Below, piece after piece: positions 53,901 to 62,052 of a DNA stretch of 64,000 nt; the first letter of the stretch is position 1; every line of letters begins with the position of its first letter. The stretch comes from Shinisaurus crocodilurus. Taxonomy: Eukaryota; Chordata; Lepidosauria; Squamata; Shinisauridae. The position numbers were made by a program, and so were the translations under genes. The stretch lies in assembly GCA_021292165.1 (NCBI GenBank), contig JAHFWL010000045.1, forward strand, positions 1 through 64,000. The letters are read 5' to 3'. The notes below the pieces were generated by a model, which was not told the DNA's origin, did no database searches, and saw only the letters and a list, made by a program, of their open reading frames with translations.

Positions 53901-56847
53901 ACGTTTGATCACTAGACATTGCAACTTTCTTTTTAAATATTTATTGGCTTTTAGTAATTTTTATTTTTATTGGTGCAGTGACTTTTGAATACACTTCATT
54001 TTGCTCAAATGATTCTATTTCATTGTGTATTGCGTGAAACTACTTTTGCTTTTTATTACTTGGCAACTTTTGCACTTCTTCTAAACTTTTAGGCTCACAA
54101 TAATTAACGTTGCAGACTTTTGCTCTGCCAACAATAAATATACATTATATACATTTTATACAATACATCTCTGTTGCATAAAATAATACTCACCTTCATA
54201 TAATTAAAACTGTCAGCTCCACTATCTTTAGAGCCAACTAAAAAAAATCATAACTAAAAAAAAAATAAAAAAAATAAAAAATGAGCTAATAGCTAAATCT
54301 TTAAACAATTCTTTCATAGATTTCATAGATCCTAGAGTTGGAAGGAGCCTACAAGGCTATCGAGTCCAACCCCCTGCTCAATGCAGGAAACTAGAGGAGG
54401 GGTCTCCCATCCAAGTAATAACCAGGCCTGACCCTGCTTAGCTTTCCACACTCAGACAAGCTGAGCCAGCATAAGCCACAGGCATGTTCTCTACACCTAT
54501 CTCCAACTATACTAGCTTTCTTGCTTAACAGCAAACCCAGAATATTAAATCCATATTCTGACAGTTAGGGGATGTTGACCTGGTGCTGAATGGGGTACAT
54601 CTACCCCTGAAGGACCAGGTCCGCAGCTTGGGAGTCATTCTAAACTCCCAGCTGTCCATGGAGGCTCAAGTGTCAGCTGTGAGCTGGGCGGCGCTGTATC
54701 AACTCCATCTGATACGGCAGCTGCGCCCCTACCTTCCTAATCACCTGCTCCCATCAGTGGTTCATGCCTTGGTCTCCTCTCGCCTAGACTACTTTAATGC
54801 ACTCTACGTGGGGTTACCCTGGAAGACGGTTCGGAAGCTACAACTGGTACAGAACGCGGTGGCTTGCCTGGTTAAAGGCAGCCGCTGGCGAGATCACATC
54901 ACACCAGTGCTGAAGGAGTTGCACTGGCTACCAGTTGCTTGCCAGGCCGAATTCAAGGTGTTGGTTTTGACCTTTAAAACCCAATACAGCTCCGGTCCAG
55001 CTTATCTCAAGGAGCGCCTCCAGCAACATCAAGTAGGCCGCTCAACAAGGTCTGTCACAGACGGCCTTCTCCTTGTCCCATCACCCAGAGCAGCCGGGGT
55101 GGTGGGGACTAGGAAGAGGGCCTTTTCGGTGGCAGCCCCCAAGTTATGGAACTCCCTCCCCAGTGACCTTCGTCATGCCCCCTCCCTGATGAACTTCCGC
55201 CGGGCTTTAAAAACATGGCTTTTCAGGTGGGAATATGGGGTGGGTTAGGATTTTTTTTTTTAACTTTTATATTGTTTTAATTGTGTGTTGTGTTTTAATT
55301 GTGTTTATTATATTTATCCTGATTGTACATCGCCCAGGGTGGCCAGGTGACCAGCCAGATGGGTGATTTAGAAATAAAATAAATAAATAAATAAATAATG
55401 CTTTCACTTGCTATCCTGGTTAGCATCTACTTGCTGTCATTCAAATTCCAGCAGTCTCTCCTCACAAGAACATTGACCTTATGAGAGGCTCAATGCATTC
55501 ATTCAACTCTTATGTAAACCAGCCAATTAAACTGACTGGACTTACTTCCAATTAAATGTCTATTGCAGGTCTCTGGGAGGAAGGAGATTCTCAGCCCAGG
55601 CACCACCAGCAAGAAGGCTCTGTCCCACGTTTCCACTCAGCAAAGTTAATATGGTGGTGGAATACAAAGTAGGGCCTCTGCTAAACCTCTGAGTGTTGGT
55701 TCATATGGGAAGAGAGGGCCTTTACATACCGAAGTCTCAAATCGATCAGGGGTTTAAAGACTAAAACAAGCACTTTGAATTGGGTCCAGAAATGAACTGG
55801 AAGCTGGTGAAGTCAGTACAATATTGGTGTTATAGGATCTCAGGAACAAGCTCCCGTCAAGACTCTAGCTGGTAGCTGCTGCATTTTGCACCAATAGATG
55901 TTCTGTCCACCTTCTAAGGCAACCCCACCATGTAAAGTGTGTTATAGTAGTCTAACCTAGGAATGGACAGATCTGTCAATTTTGATTTCTCACCATTTCT
56001 CATTTTTTGTTTGGTTCATCCTGCTTTAAGGTGCTTTTTTTCCAAAGTTAGTAAGAAAATTTATATCCATGTTTGTGCACATTTCTCGGAATACATGCAT
56101 TTTTGTATGTAATATTGCCTACTATGAACATAATTTGCATGCAATTTCCGTAATGTAGTGCATTTTGGGACATTATTTTCAGTAATTGACACTAATCTAC
56201 CATACCTGCAAGACACAGGAAGTGAGGAAAGTGAACGGCTGTCACAGCTTCTTCTGGATCCACGTGGATGTTGAGCAAAGGGCCAGCAACTAGCAAGTTC
56301 CATGTCCTCTGATTAGCCAGGTGCTTAGTCCATGAATCAAAGTGGTATGTGAGGGTTACAGCTGCTCTCGTCTCAAAGATGAGACCAGTATACAAGCAGG
56401 GGAAGGAGCCAGGCCCAGGGGAGTGTAACCTGGATGCAACAAAGTTGGAGGGAATTGAACAGTGATCAATGCAGTTTCCTGTGTGCCCTGATCTGTATTA
56501 ACTGATGTTTCTACAGGAGGTTGCTAGACTGCCAGAGCTCTTGGGTCATCTTGGCTTATCTGCACATGATCTAGTCATATGGGTAGCTGACCTAGTACAG
56601 GAGCATCAAGGGCCTCATCCAGATGTGTATATGTGTGTGTGTGTGGGGAGGAGGGGGAATAAAAGCTGCCTGGGGCCAAAAGAGGAGCTCCCACCTCCCA
56701 CCCCACCCCAGCTTCAGAGGGAGAGGCCAATGAAGGATCTGGACTTCCATTTTGGAGGCACTTTGCTACATAGCTGCCAAGTAAGGAGGTGATGCTTTCA
56801 GGGAAGGAAATCTCCAGGGCAAGCAGCCCTCTGCACACTCTACATCA

Positions 56848-56891
<44 letters not shown>

Positions 56892-59800
56892 TTGTTAATC
56901 GCCCATCTGGCCGGAGCAGATGGGCGATAAAGGAGCACTTTAGCTACAAGGCTGCCCTGTAAGTAAAAAAGCCTTTTTTTTTCCACACTGGAAAGGTCAC
57001 TTTAAAATGCTGGTGTTGCCAGAAACTAAAGAGGAGAGCTTTTCATTCTACCAGGCCTTTAAAAATAGGTGGTTTCAATACCTGGACTCTTGATGTTGGA
57101 TTGATAATCTAATTTATTTCTGTCAATTTGCTTTTACTTATGCTGCAGACAGTAAGCTGCTGCAATGTAGATAAGGTCAAAGTCTTATGTTCCTCATTTG
57201 TAGCCTGTCACTGCTCCTCATTTCAGAGTCCATACAGCAAGGAATATGCCTGCATGTGGCAAATGACAAAATGGTCCCTCCTAAAAGGAGCAGTTTTACA
57301 AGTGAAGGGCAATAGCCAGAAAAGCAGGGTTTGTTGGGCAAGTTAGACTCAAGACTATCCAATCAAAAATCTCAAATAATCGGTAAAACTATACAAATTT
57401 AAGAAGAAAACCACTCACACATATACTTCTACCCAAAGTGCACGAGAAACGTGGCCTAGATATATAGAAAATCAGTAAAGCAAGCAATGGTAAAATTAGG
57501 TAAACAGAGCAGTATTGGAAAGCACAAGATCAAGACTACAAATTAGGTGGATTGTTGGTATCACAAGAAATTGGGTGGACTGTTGAGCAAAAAAAAAAAA
57601 AAATGGCAGAGAAGAACAAGAGAAGAACTGGCTCTGGGAAGCTGCAATCAAGCCGGCGGGGTGGGGGGAGGAGACTCCTATCTTCAAGCCTACTTATCAA
57701 TGAGCAGCAACAAGCATTGCTCCTCATCTCAAAAATTCAAGATTCCCAGCCTCCTCAGACTATGCTCTAGTTTAGGCACCCTCCTTTTGATGTTGCCCCC
57801 CCCCCCTTCTCAGAAGGTGCTGCATGTAAGCCATGGCCATGCTCCAAGGCAGTGGCTTCCAAGCTGTATTCTGAGGGGTTCCTCAGTGAAGAGATCAGTC
57901 ATGGTGGTGGTGGATACATTTCCCTGAAGAGAATTTGCCCACCACTACGGATCTGCTGCTGCGGTGTGCAGCCACACAGGTAGGCTGGGTGTGTTCTAGA
58001 CTAGAGCACCCTTGTAGGAATTGGACCCACTCTTCCTACAGAGGACCACCTGGGAACAGATTCTGAGGAAGATGGGGAGGAGATAAGCTTTACAGTCAGG
58101 GAGGATCAACCGCTGTCAAATTCTGTGGGACAGCAGTCTGAGCTCTCTGATTAGGAGGAGGGTGACATCAGCTGAGCAGTGTCAGGCACTCCAAGAGACT
58201 GGCCCTTAAGAATAAGGAACTGCCTTAGGGGTGTGGGTAATTTGAGTCTGGAAGGAAGGAGAGGTTCCCAGTTTGGAATCAACTTCTCAACAATAGGGCA
58301 ATCTTCCTTAATGGCTAGTATCCTAAATAAGCTTGGTTCTTTTCAGGAACGGTGCAGGGCTGTTTGGCACCCTAGGCCAAATTATATTTAGCGCCCCCCC
58401 TCTCCTGCCGTGGGGGGGGCTCCGGAGCAAAGCAACCCTGCTCTGCAACCCCCCCCCCCTGCGCCGCCACCACCACCTACCTTCCCCCCGCCCCCGCTGC
58501 TGGCTGCCGCTGCCGCCTCCTCCTCCGACGCGACGGGACCCCCCCACTTTTTTTTTTTTGCCGGGGAAACCAGGGCAACAGGGCTGTTTAAGCCCTGTTG
58601 CCCTGGTTCCTCCTCCCGCCAAAACAACGCCGGCGGGGCTCCGGAAACGACGGGAAGGTAGGTAGGTGGCTGGCGGGCCGGCGGGCGGGGAGGTGCAGCG
58701 GCGGCGGCTGGCAGGTGGGCGGGGAGGCGCGGCGGAGGCGGCAGGCGGGGCAGGAGCGCACCGGAGGCGAGGAAGGGGTGCAGAAACGCTGCGCCCTCTT
58801 CCGCCACGCGCCCTAGGCAGCCGCCTGGGTCTGCCTAGCGGTAGCGCCGGCCCTGGTTCTTTTGTGATTGACTCTGCATTCCACTCCTTTTGTAATTCTA
58901 AGCCAGATGGCTAGGCTGGCCTCTGTCCTAATAAAGCTTTTCCCTTAGAAGCCACTGTGTGGATCTTCTTGGAAGGAGGAGGGGAAGTACAGCCTCGACA
59001 ACCCTCTTAGTTTGTGCACCAGTTCACACAATCAGCACAGCCCACTGTGGCATATGCAGGTGTCCACTTGGAATATTCAACCCCTGGCGGGGTGTTGCCA
59101 TGGTTAGTCATGCTGTCCGAACCTGGGTGGCATGGGTTTTTTGAGGGTTAAACAACCCTCAAATAACCCATGGTCTGTTGTAGGATTATTTGACAGTTGC
59201 TTGACCCCCAAACAACCCACACCACCCAGGTTTGGTCAACACGTCACACAACTAACCATGGCAAACCCCCGTAAGGGGTTGAATATTCAAATTGGATGTC
59301 CACATGTGCTGTGACCCACCACGTGTGCTGTAACCCACCACAGATGCAGTGATCGTGCAAACCTGGTCTATATGTGGCAGTAGTGAGACCAATGTAAACC
59401 ATGTGTGTTCTGTAGATGTAAGATCTGGGGCGTGGGCGGCAAGGGTCTCTGGCTGGAACACCAGGGCCAGGAAAGATGGAGGCAGAGACAGACAGCAGGC
59501 CCAAGGTTCTGCACAGGTTCAGGGCAACAGAGTCCAAACAGGGGCCAGAGGCAGAAGGCAGGTCCAGACAACAGGCACAGGGTCCAGCACAGGTCAGGGC
59601 AACAGAGTCCAAATGGGCCAGAGGCAGAAGGCGAGTCCCAAGAGCAAGCAGAGTCCAGGCAAGGGTCAGAGGCAGAAAGACAAGTCCAAGAGCAAACAGA
59701 GTCCAAGCACATACCAGGCAGAGCAAGGGCCAGAGGCAGAAGCGTAGGTCGAGAGCAGTCATGGGTCAAACACCAGGCAAAGCAAGGATCAAAGTTGGTT

Positions 59801-60191
59801 GCTGGAAGCAGGAACCAGCTGCAGACAACACAGAGGTTTGTATTGCTGTGGCGAGGGTTGAAGGCAAACTGCAGCTCTTATATAGGTCCTTCTGGCTGCT
59901 CCCAGCTGCTGCATTAGCTGGCCTGAGAGCAGCCAGGAGCAGGAGGCTACACTCTGCGAGTAACTAGAAACATTGGTCTCGCTCCTGCAAGGAGGTATCT
60001 TCGCCACCAGGTGGAGCTGTGGTGCTACCCTGGAGGAGTGGATCCTGACAGTAGAATATTCCCCAGAATCCTCTTTAACATCCCCAGTAGAAGATTCAAT
60101 GTAGAAAATGTTCCCCAAAGGCAGCAAGTTTGAACATCTAAGAGACATGTTAGATGTGCTCACCTGTAGGTTCTGTGGCTCCTCTGTGGAT
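37824..60191 (-). CDS. FIIND-CARD protein, NLRP1/CARD8 type (3' part of gene)
   Basis: Inflammasome sensor/regulator family: the FIIND (ZU5 plus UPA) normally cuts itself and the C-terminal UPA-CARD fragment signals to caspase-1, directly or through ASC. Well-supported exons: 56429-56206 and 49737-49487 (ZU5), 40383-40255 and 40070-39926 (UPA), 39811-39776 (linker1), 38330-38283 (linker2), 38104-37824 (CARD, stop). Phases 2/1, 1/0, 0/0, 0/1, 1/1, 1/1, 1 agree throughout and give 370 residues. Candidate earlier exons lie at 60191-60164 and 60137-60051, the latter split by an LTR. No NACHT or LRR exon is visible, so the 5' part either lies outside the window or does not exist. Whether the gene is NLRP1- or CARD8-like cannot be decided here. 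Confidence 0.82.
38283..38330 (-). CDS. Linker2 exon (FIIND to CARD)
   Basis: 48 nt, acceptor TTTCGTTTGCAG, donor GTGAGT, phase 1 at both ends. Encodes GASSHAPSTSATPGRSG. Paralogous to 23305-23364 and to the remnant near 31.6 kb. Confidence 0.78.
38590..39640. other. Intron of the FIIND gene; MIR copy
   Basis: 38830-39015 is a MIR-like SINE on the plus strand (CTAGCTCTGCCACTGGG, then CCCTATAAAATAAGAATCAT). The remainder is unassigned. Confidence 0.5.
39638..39698. repeat. (TC)n(AC)n microsatellite
   Basis: About twenty TC units followed by about ten AC units, 80 bases from linker1. Frames across it are artefacts. Confidence 0.95.
39776..39811 (-). CDS. Linker1 exon (FIIND to CARD)
   Basis: 36 nt, acceptor TTCTTTTTCAG, donor GTCAGT, phase 1 at both ends. 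Completes PGELMGSMLHPVQ after the UPA. A degenerate copy is at 29381-29420. Confidence 0.75.
39926..40070 (-). CDS. FIIND exon: UPA end
   Basis: 145 nt, acceptor CATTCCCACAG (phase 0), donor GTGAGC (phase 1). Encodes KLELRYLQGNMEQQYLQL, then KLELTLMEKKM and KVWVAHVGPG, matching the UPA C-terminus (VW...V.PG) of NLRP1/CARD8-type proteins. Confidence 0.88.
40255..40383 (-). CDS. FIIND exon: UPA middle
   Basis: 129 nt, phase 0 at both ends, acceptor TCTTTCGCAG, donor GTGAGA. Encodes AVHDHELTCPSLRVQKPLG, then LGSCFFTQKLNGVTVHPK, in the order expected of UPA. The 9.1-kb intron upstream contains the L2 fragment and two hAT insertions. Confidence 0.85.
40930..41910 (+). mobile_element. L2-type LINE, 3' half (first segment)
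   Basis: Degraded coding: VQRLLSSTPLNPVLEPSEAR, VDKMLASV and later FKVLLLTYKALNDSGPGFLA. It continues at 42551-42645 (KWAFSVLAPTFGTL) and 46421-46625 (3' UTR, TTTTAATGTGAACCACTTAG), separated by two hAT insertions. Internal deletion and stops; dead. Confidence 0.75.
41911..42542 (+). mobile_element. GC-rich non-autonomous hAT element, copy B
   Basis: Ends CAGGGCCGGCGC and (inverted) CAGGACCGGTGC. Perfect 8-bp duplication TACATAAG at 41903-41910 and 42543-42550. Carries a perfect internal hairpin at 42251-42291 (18-bp arms, 5-bp loop). Splits the L2 reading frame. Confidence 0.95.
42646..46412. mobile_element. 3.8-kb hAT-like element without recognised transposase
   Basis: Ends TAGGGCTGTGCATGTAATTG and (inverted) CAGGGCTGCGCACGGGCCC, with near-perfect 8-bp duplication TTGAAAAC / TGGAAAAC. 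Both ends contain repeated GAATCGGATCGG-like motifs. Inside are a CpG-rich zone (42.9-43.3 kb), an L2-type tail (43.50-43.56 kb), microsatellites (ATT at about 43.85 kb, GGT at 43966-43997, AAT at 44940-44974) and a truncated SINE (44.04-44.18 kb). No transposase is seen; probably a composite non-autonomous element. Confidence 0.6.
44043..44180 (-). mobile_element. tRNA-derived SINE, truncated
   Basis: Reverse complement of the SINE 3' half: TTATATTTATACCCCACCTT, GGAACCCAAGGCGGCTTAC, GTGAGGTAGGTTAGGCTGAG. The tRNA part is missing. Confidence 0.88.
46625..47425. other. No gene; one hairpin MITE
   Basis: 46768-46870 is an imperfect ACAACTCCCA-type hairpin (CTGCAATTCCCATCATGCC). The remainder is unassigned intron sequence of the FIIND gene. 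Confidence 0.45.
47425..48900. mobile_element. Large multi-hairpin element
   Basis: Starts GGTTCACACGACACGCTAAACC and ends with an inverted counterpart (TTTTAAGTGTTGTGCGAACC). Within it are a terminal hairpin pairing AACCTC with GAGGTTTAGC, a GGTGGTTAAGGAGA hairpin, the nested palindrome 47573-47707 and another exact hairpin at 48451-48578 (arms CTTACGTAGGAGTAATCCC). The GC-rich frames at 47.8-48.4 kb are artefacts. Confidence 0.55.
47573..47707. repeat. Perfect 66-bp-arm palindrome
   Basis: Arms beginning CAGTGTTTCTCAACCTTGGG match exactly over 66 bases around a 3-base centre (TAT). Longest perfect palindrome in the window; hairpin MITE nested in the multi-hairpin element. Confidence 0.93.
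48901..49486. other. Intron of the FIIND gene; old DNA-repeat
   Basis: 49270-49450 carries the CAGCCATTTTGTGA repeat, related to 12.9 and 40.6 kb. No exon. Confidence 0.45.
49487..49737 (-). CDS. FIIND exon: end of ZU5, cleavage region, start of UPA
   Basis: 251 nt, acceptor CCTTTGGCAG (phase 1), donor GTAACT (phase 0). Encodes VHIAHFVEERMSLEKPHRV, FHAVWENPRFFSSGVVFKK and KFHLYLLPNDPSLKQ. The HAVWENP...SG block is where FIINDs self-cleave between Phe and Ser; here the local residues are RFFSSG rather than the usual xFS at that point. The downstream YLLPNDPS block matches UPA. Confidence 0.9.
50050..52020 (+). mobile_element. L2/CR1-clade LINE, endonuclease and reverse transcriptase (5' segment)
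   Basis: The endonuclease shows LMVLGDFNVHSGA and LSWSDHYLVGLDF. The RT shows NFFPVSNLPFLGKVIEQVV, SGFRPGHGTETALV, LLDLSVAFDTIDH, GMPQGSILSPMLFNIY and, in another frame, QYADDTQLYLSF. Breaks: a stop at about 51447 and frame shifts near 50880 and 51830. It resumes at 54569. Relatively complete but inactive, and interrupted by the copia-like element. Confidence 0.9.
52021..52529 (-). repeat. 3' LTR of the copia-like element (unmutated)
   Basis: 509 bp, TG...CA on either strand. Normal base composition. A purine-rich tract (AAACAAAAAAAAG on the coding strand) adjoins its inner edge, as expected of a polypurine tract. Confidence 0.75.
54140..54563 (-). repeat. 5' LTR of the copia-like element, G-to-A changed on the + strand
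   Basis: Aligns with 52311-52529. I count about 25 positions where the 3' LTR has G and this copy has A on the plus strand, and none the other way; GGGG blocks have become AAAA. A CR1 tail (54313-54486) interrupts it and keeps normal G content, so it arrived later. The half matching 52021-52310 is absent. A TTGGCAGAGC stretch next to it (54121-54131) could be a primer-binding site. Confidence 0.7.
54313..54486 (-). mobile_element. CR1 LINE 3' end inserted in the LTR
   Basis: Starts with the tail repeat (TTTCATAGAT, repeated), then AGAGTTGGAAGGAGCCTACA and CCCCCTGCTCAATGCAGGAA. Truncated at the 5' end. Confidence 0.82.
54569..55398 (+). mobile_element. L2/CR1-clade LINE, C-terminus and 3' end (second segment)
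   Basis: A 221-codon frame with LVSSRLDYFNALYVGLP, HITPVLKELHWLPV and KRAFSVAAPKLWNSLP, then the 3' UTR (CATCGCCCAGGGTGGCC) and an AAATAAATAAAT tail. Joins the 50.05-52.02 kb segment across the copia-like insertion. Confidence 0.9.
55399..56205. other. Intron of the FIIND gene; no exon recognised
   Basis: 55580-55950 resembles an old LINE or DNA-repeat 3' region (CAAATCGATCAGGGGTTTAA). No coding exon. Confidence 0.4.
56206..56429 (-). CDS. FIIND exon: ZU5 core
   Basis: 224 nt, acceptor TTGTTGCATCCAG (phase 2), donor GTATGG (phase 1). Encodes LHSPGPGSFPCLYTGLIFE, then VAGPLLNIHVDPEEAVTAVH and FPHFLCLAG. The GSFxCxxTGL and VAGPLLxI...VxAVHxPHF pattern is diagnostic of the FIIND ZU5 half. Confidence 0.88.
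56430..58343. other. No exon recognised; microsatellite
   Basis: 56850-56889 is (ATT)n followed by an L2-like tail palindrome (CGCCCATCTGGCC). The remainder has no supportable exon, although the FIIND gene presumably continues through it as intron. Confidence 0.45.
58344..58855 (-). mobile_element. GC-rich non-autonomous hAT element, copy C
   Basis: Inverted relative to copies A and B; plus strand starts CAGGAACGGTGC and ends GCGCCGGCCCTG. Perfect 8-bp duplication GTTCTTTT at 58336-58343 and 58856-58863. 512 bp. The same internal hairpin is present around 58570-58610. Confidence 0.95.
59013..59380. mobile_element. Multi-hairpin element, fold-back type
   Basis: Outer arms CCAGTTCACACAATCAG and (inverted) CCAGGTTTGCACGATCAC; inside these GAATATTCAACCCCT / AGGGGTTGAATATTC, then CCATGGTTAGT / ACTAACCATGG, AACCTGGGTGG / CCACCCAGG and TGAGGGTT / AACCCTCA. 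Almost the whole element can fold into one long hairpin. Confidence 0.7.
59417..60050 (-). mobile_element. Solo LTR with perfect 5-bp duplication
   Basis: On the minus strand it runs TGTCAGGATCC ... CCAGATCTTACA, flanked by GTAGA at 59412-59416 and 60051-60055. A TATA box (CTATATAAGAGC) lies near 59885. The half nearest 59.45-59.75 kb is an internal ~45-bp tandem repeat (GGCAGAAG, CAGAGTCCA). It breaks a candidate FIIND exon. The long frames over it are repeat artefacts. Confidence 0.85.
60051..60137 (-). pseudogene. Candidate first FIIND exon, split by the solo LTR
   Basis: After acceptor CATGTCTCTTAG (phase 2) the minus strand encodes CSNLLPLGNIFYIESSTG then DVKEDSGEYST, FIIND-like in style. 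The LTR follows at 60050. Across it, 12 more bases (59411-59400) lead to a GTTTAC donor in phase 2, which is the phase needed by the exon at 56429. Frame and phase agree, but sequence similarity is weak and the donor is poor. Confidence 0.35.
60164..60191 (-). CDS. Candidate 28-nt exon upstream of FIIND
   Basis: Bounded by acceptor GAGATTGTTTCAG and donor GTGAGC. Its length links a phase-1 donor upstream to the phase-2 acceptor at 60137 (PQRSHRTY). Both splice signals are strong, but an exon this short cannot be proved from sequence alone. Confidence 0.35.
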
Positions 60192-60590
60192 CTGAAACAA
60201 TCTCAGGTCTGATTTTTTCTGGAAGAGACTATAACAAAGTAGTAATTGTTAGGAGGGCTACCTCCCATCCCATCTGAAAATAGGGACATTTTCATATACC
60301 TATTAGCACCCCTATAATCCCTGCCTGACCACTGCCTGAGCCTCCAGCCCAATTACACATTGCAAAAGACTCTTCTGACCCTGCTGGATTATGTATTCAT
60401 TTATGTTATAAGAGCCCAACTTGTATTGATTACGGAAGTATGGCATGGTCTGTACTGCTGCAATGCAAACACATTCGATAACGTTTACTCTCTGGATAAG
60501 TAATGATAACTAATTTATTTATTTATTTATTTAAATACATTTTTATACCGTCCAAAAGCTGAAGCTCTCTGGGCGGTTTACAACAGTTTA
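60192..60590. other. No exon recognised
   Basis: Unassigned sequence, then (ATTT)n at 60517-60534 and a LINE-type tail (GGGCGGTTTACAACAG) at 60535-60590. Confidence 0.45.
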
Positions 60591-61020
60591 TTTATTTATT
60601 ATATTTATGTATCGCCCATCTGGCCAGGCATCCGGCCACTCTGAGCGATTTACAATCCAATAAAATACAGGGGACACACACACACACACACACACACAGT
60701 ATAAAACACAATTAAAAACAATATAATTATAAAATTTAAAACCACAGATTAAAACAAACAGCAAAGCTAGCAGCAGTTCAAATTACAGTAACAGAGTTAA
60801 AAACTACCAAATAAAAATGAATTAAGATGATTAAAATGATTAAAATGCTTGGGAGAATAAAAAGGTCTTCACCTGGCGCTGGAAAGAGTACAATGTGGGT
60901 GCCAGGTGAGCCTCTTTGGGGAGCTCATTCCACAAACGGGGTGCCACAGCAGAAAAGGCCCTCCTCCTGGTAGCCACCTGCCTCACTTCCTTTGGCAGGG
61001 GCTCTTGGAGAAGTGCAGTG
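60590..61020 (-). mobile_element. L2-type LINE 3' end
   Basis: Minus strand encodes RRRAFSAVAPRLWNELPKEA and LYSFQRQVKTFLFSQAF, then a 3' UTR with CGCTCAGAGTGGCCGG. An (AC)n run lies at 60673-60699. Truncated. Confidence 0.8.
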
Positions 61021-61500
61021 TAGTGATAAGGGGATGAAAGGGAAGCTGTGTACTGGCATTTTGTGTCCATGTCCATGCATCTACATGAATGTGCACTGGG
61101 GTCAAGATGCATACTGTTCCCCCTCCCTTACTCAGAGAATAGTCTCCTAAAGAGAAGGGGCATGCTGAGATCTGAAGAACTCATCTGCATGGTGTCCATG
61201 TCCATGCATTTACCGGTACATACTTGTGCACAAGAGGCAAGAAGCATCCCACCCACCTCTGCCTCTGATACTGGAGGTAGCATATAGCCAATCAGGACTA
61301 GTAGCCATTGATAGACTTCTCCTCCATGAATGTCTACTCAGAAGTAAAACCACTGAGTTCAATGGGATTTACTCCCATGTAACTGTGTATAAGATTTCAG
61401 TCTTTTGAGTGATCCCCCCCCTTTCACTTTTATTTTTCAATCAATTATGTAGAACTTGAAATTTAGTCTTTTTTCCCCACCCCCTGTATTCAGAGGCCCT
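61020..61500. other. No gene; palindromic repeat copy
   Basis: 61325-61385 is another CTACTCAGAAGTAAA ... TTTACTCCCATGTAA copy. 61050-61250 contains two repeats of GTCCATGTCCATGCAT. No exon. Confidence 0.45.
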
Positions 61501-61809
61501 TCATAATGTCTCTTAATAACTCACCCACTTTGAGTGTGTCTGGGCTCAGTGATGACATCCTTCAGCTGCCATCCTTTACAGTATTCTGCTCTCCTCTAGA
61601 CTCAGGGTATGTCCTTGCTGCAGTCTCTTCTACTGCATTCATCTTCCCTGGACTATCCTCAGGTGCCTCTGCCCTGGTCAGCACATGGCAAGGATTCCCT
61701 GCTTGTCTCATCTCACATGACCCTCTCCTGGCTACATGCTTGTCCCTCATTTGAATTCATGGCATCATCTGATTCTTCTGTTGTTTTCCTTAGATGTCTT
61801 CTGTTACAT

Positions 61810-62052
61810 ATTTATTTATTTATTTATTTATTATATTTATACCCCACCTTTTTTCCTGCAAGGAACCCAAGGCGACTTACATAATTCTCCTTCTCCTCTC
61901 CATTTTATCCTCACAACAACCCTGTGAGGTAGGTTAGGCTGAGAGTCAGTGACTGGCCCAAAGTCACCCAGTGAGTTTCATGGCTGAGCAGGGTCTAGAA
62001 CCCGGACCTCCTGAGTCCCAGTCCAACACTCTCACCACTACGCCACACTGGC
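61810..62052 (-). mobile_element. tRNA-derived SINE (squamate type), full length
   Basis: Reverse complement of the family: (TTTA)n tail, TTATACCCCACCTTTTTTCC, GACTGGCCCAAAGTCACCCA and the tRNA-related CTAGAACCCGGACCTCC, ending GTAGTG-type 5' end (CACTACGCCACACTGGC). Confidence 0.92.

Larger units (their letters stand above)
52021..54563 (-). mobile_element. Ty1/copia-like LTR retrotransposon, hypermutated
   Basis: Inserted in the L2 LINE with 5-bp duplication GTTAG (52016-52020 and 54564-54568). On its coding (minus) strand the LTR starts TGTCAGAATATGGATT and ends AAATTCCAACA. Its 3' LTR is 52021-52529. Its 5' LTR (down to about 54140) is shortened and broken by a CR1 tail. RT-like coding at about 53880-53420 shows a copia-type block with stops where Trp codons belong and Asn in place of the catalytic Asp pair. 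Interior + strand is C-poor; the 5' LTR + strand is G-poor. Confidence 0.75.

Noticed and set aside
59244..59762. 172- and 170-codon frames with repeated Leu/Cys or Gln/Ser phrases
   Set aside because: They span the internal tandem repeat of the solo LTR at 59417-60050; the periodicity comes from the DNA repeat.
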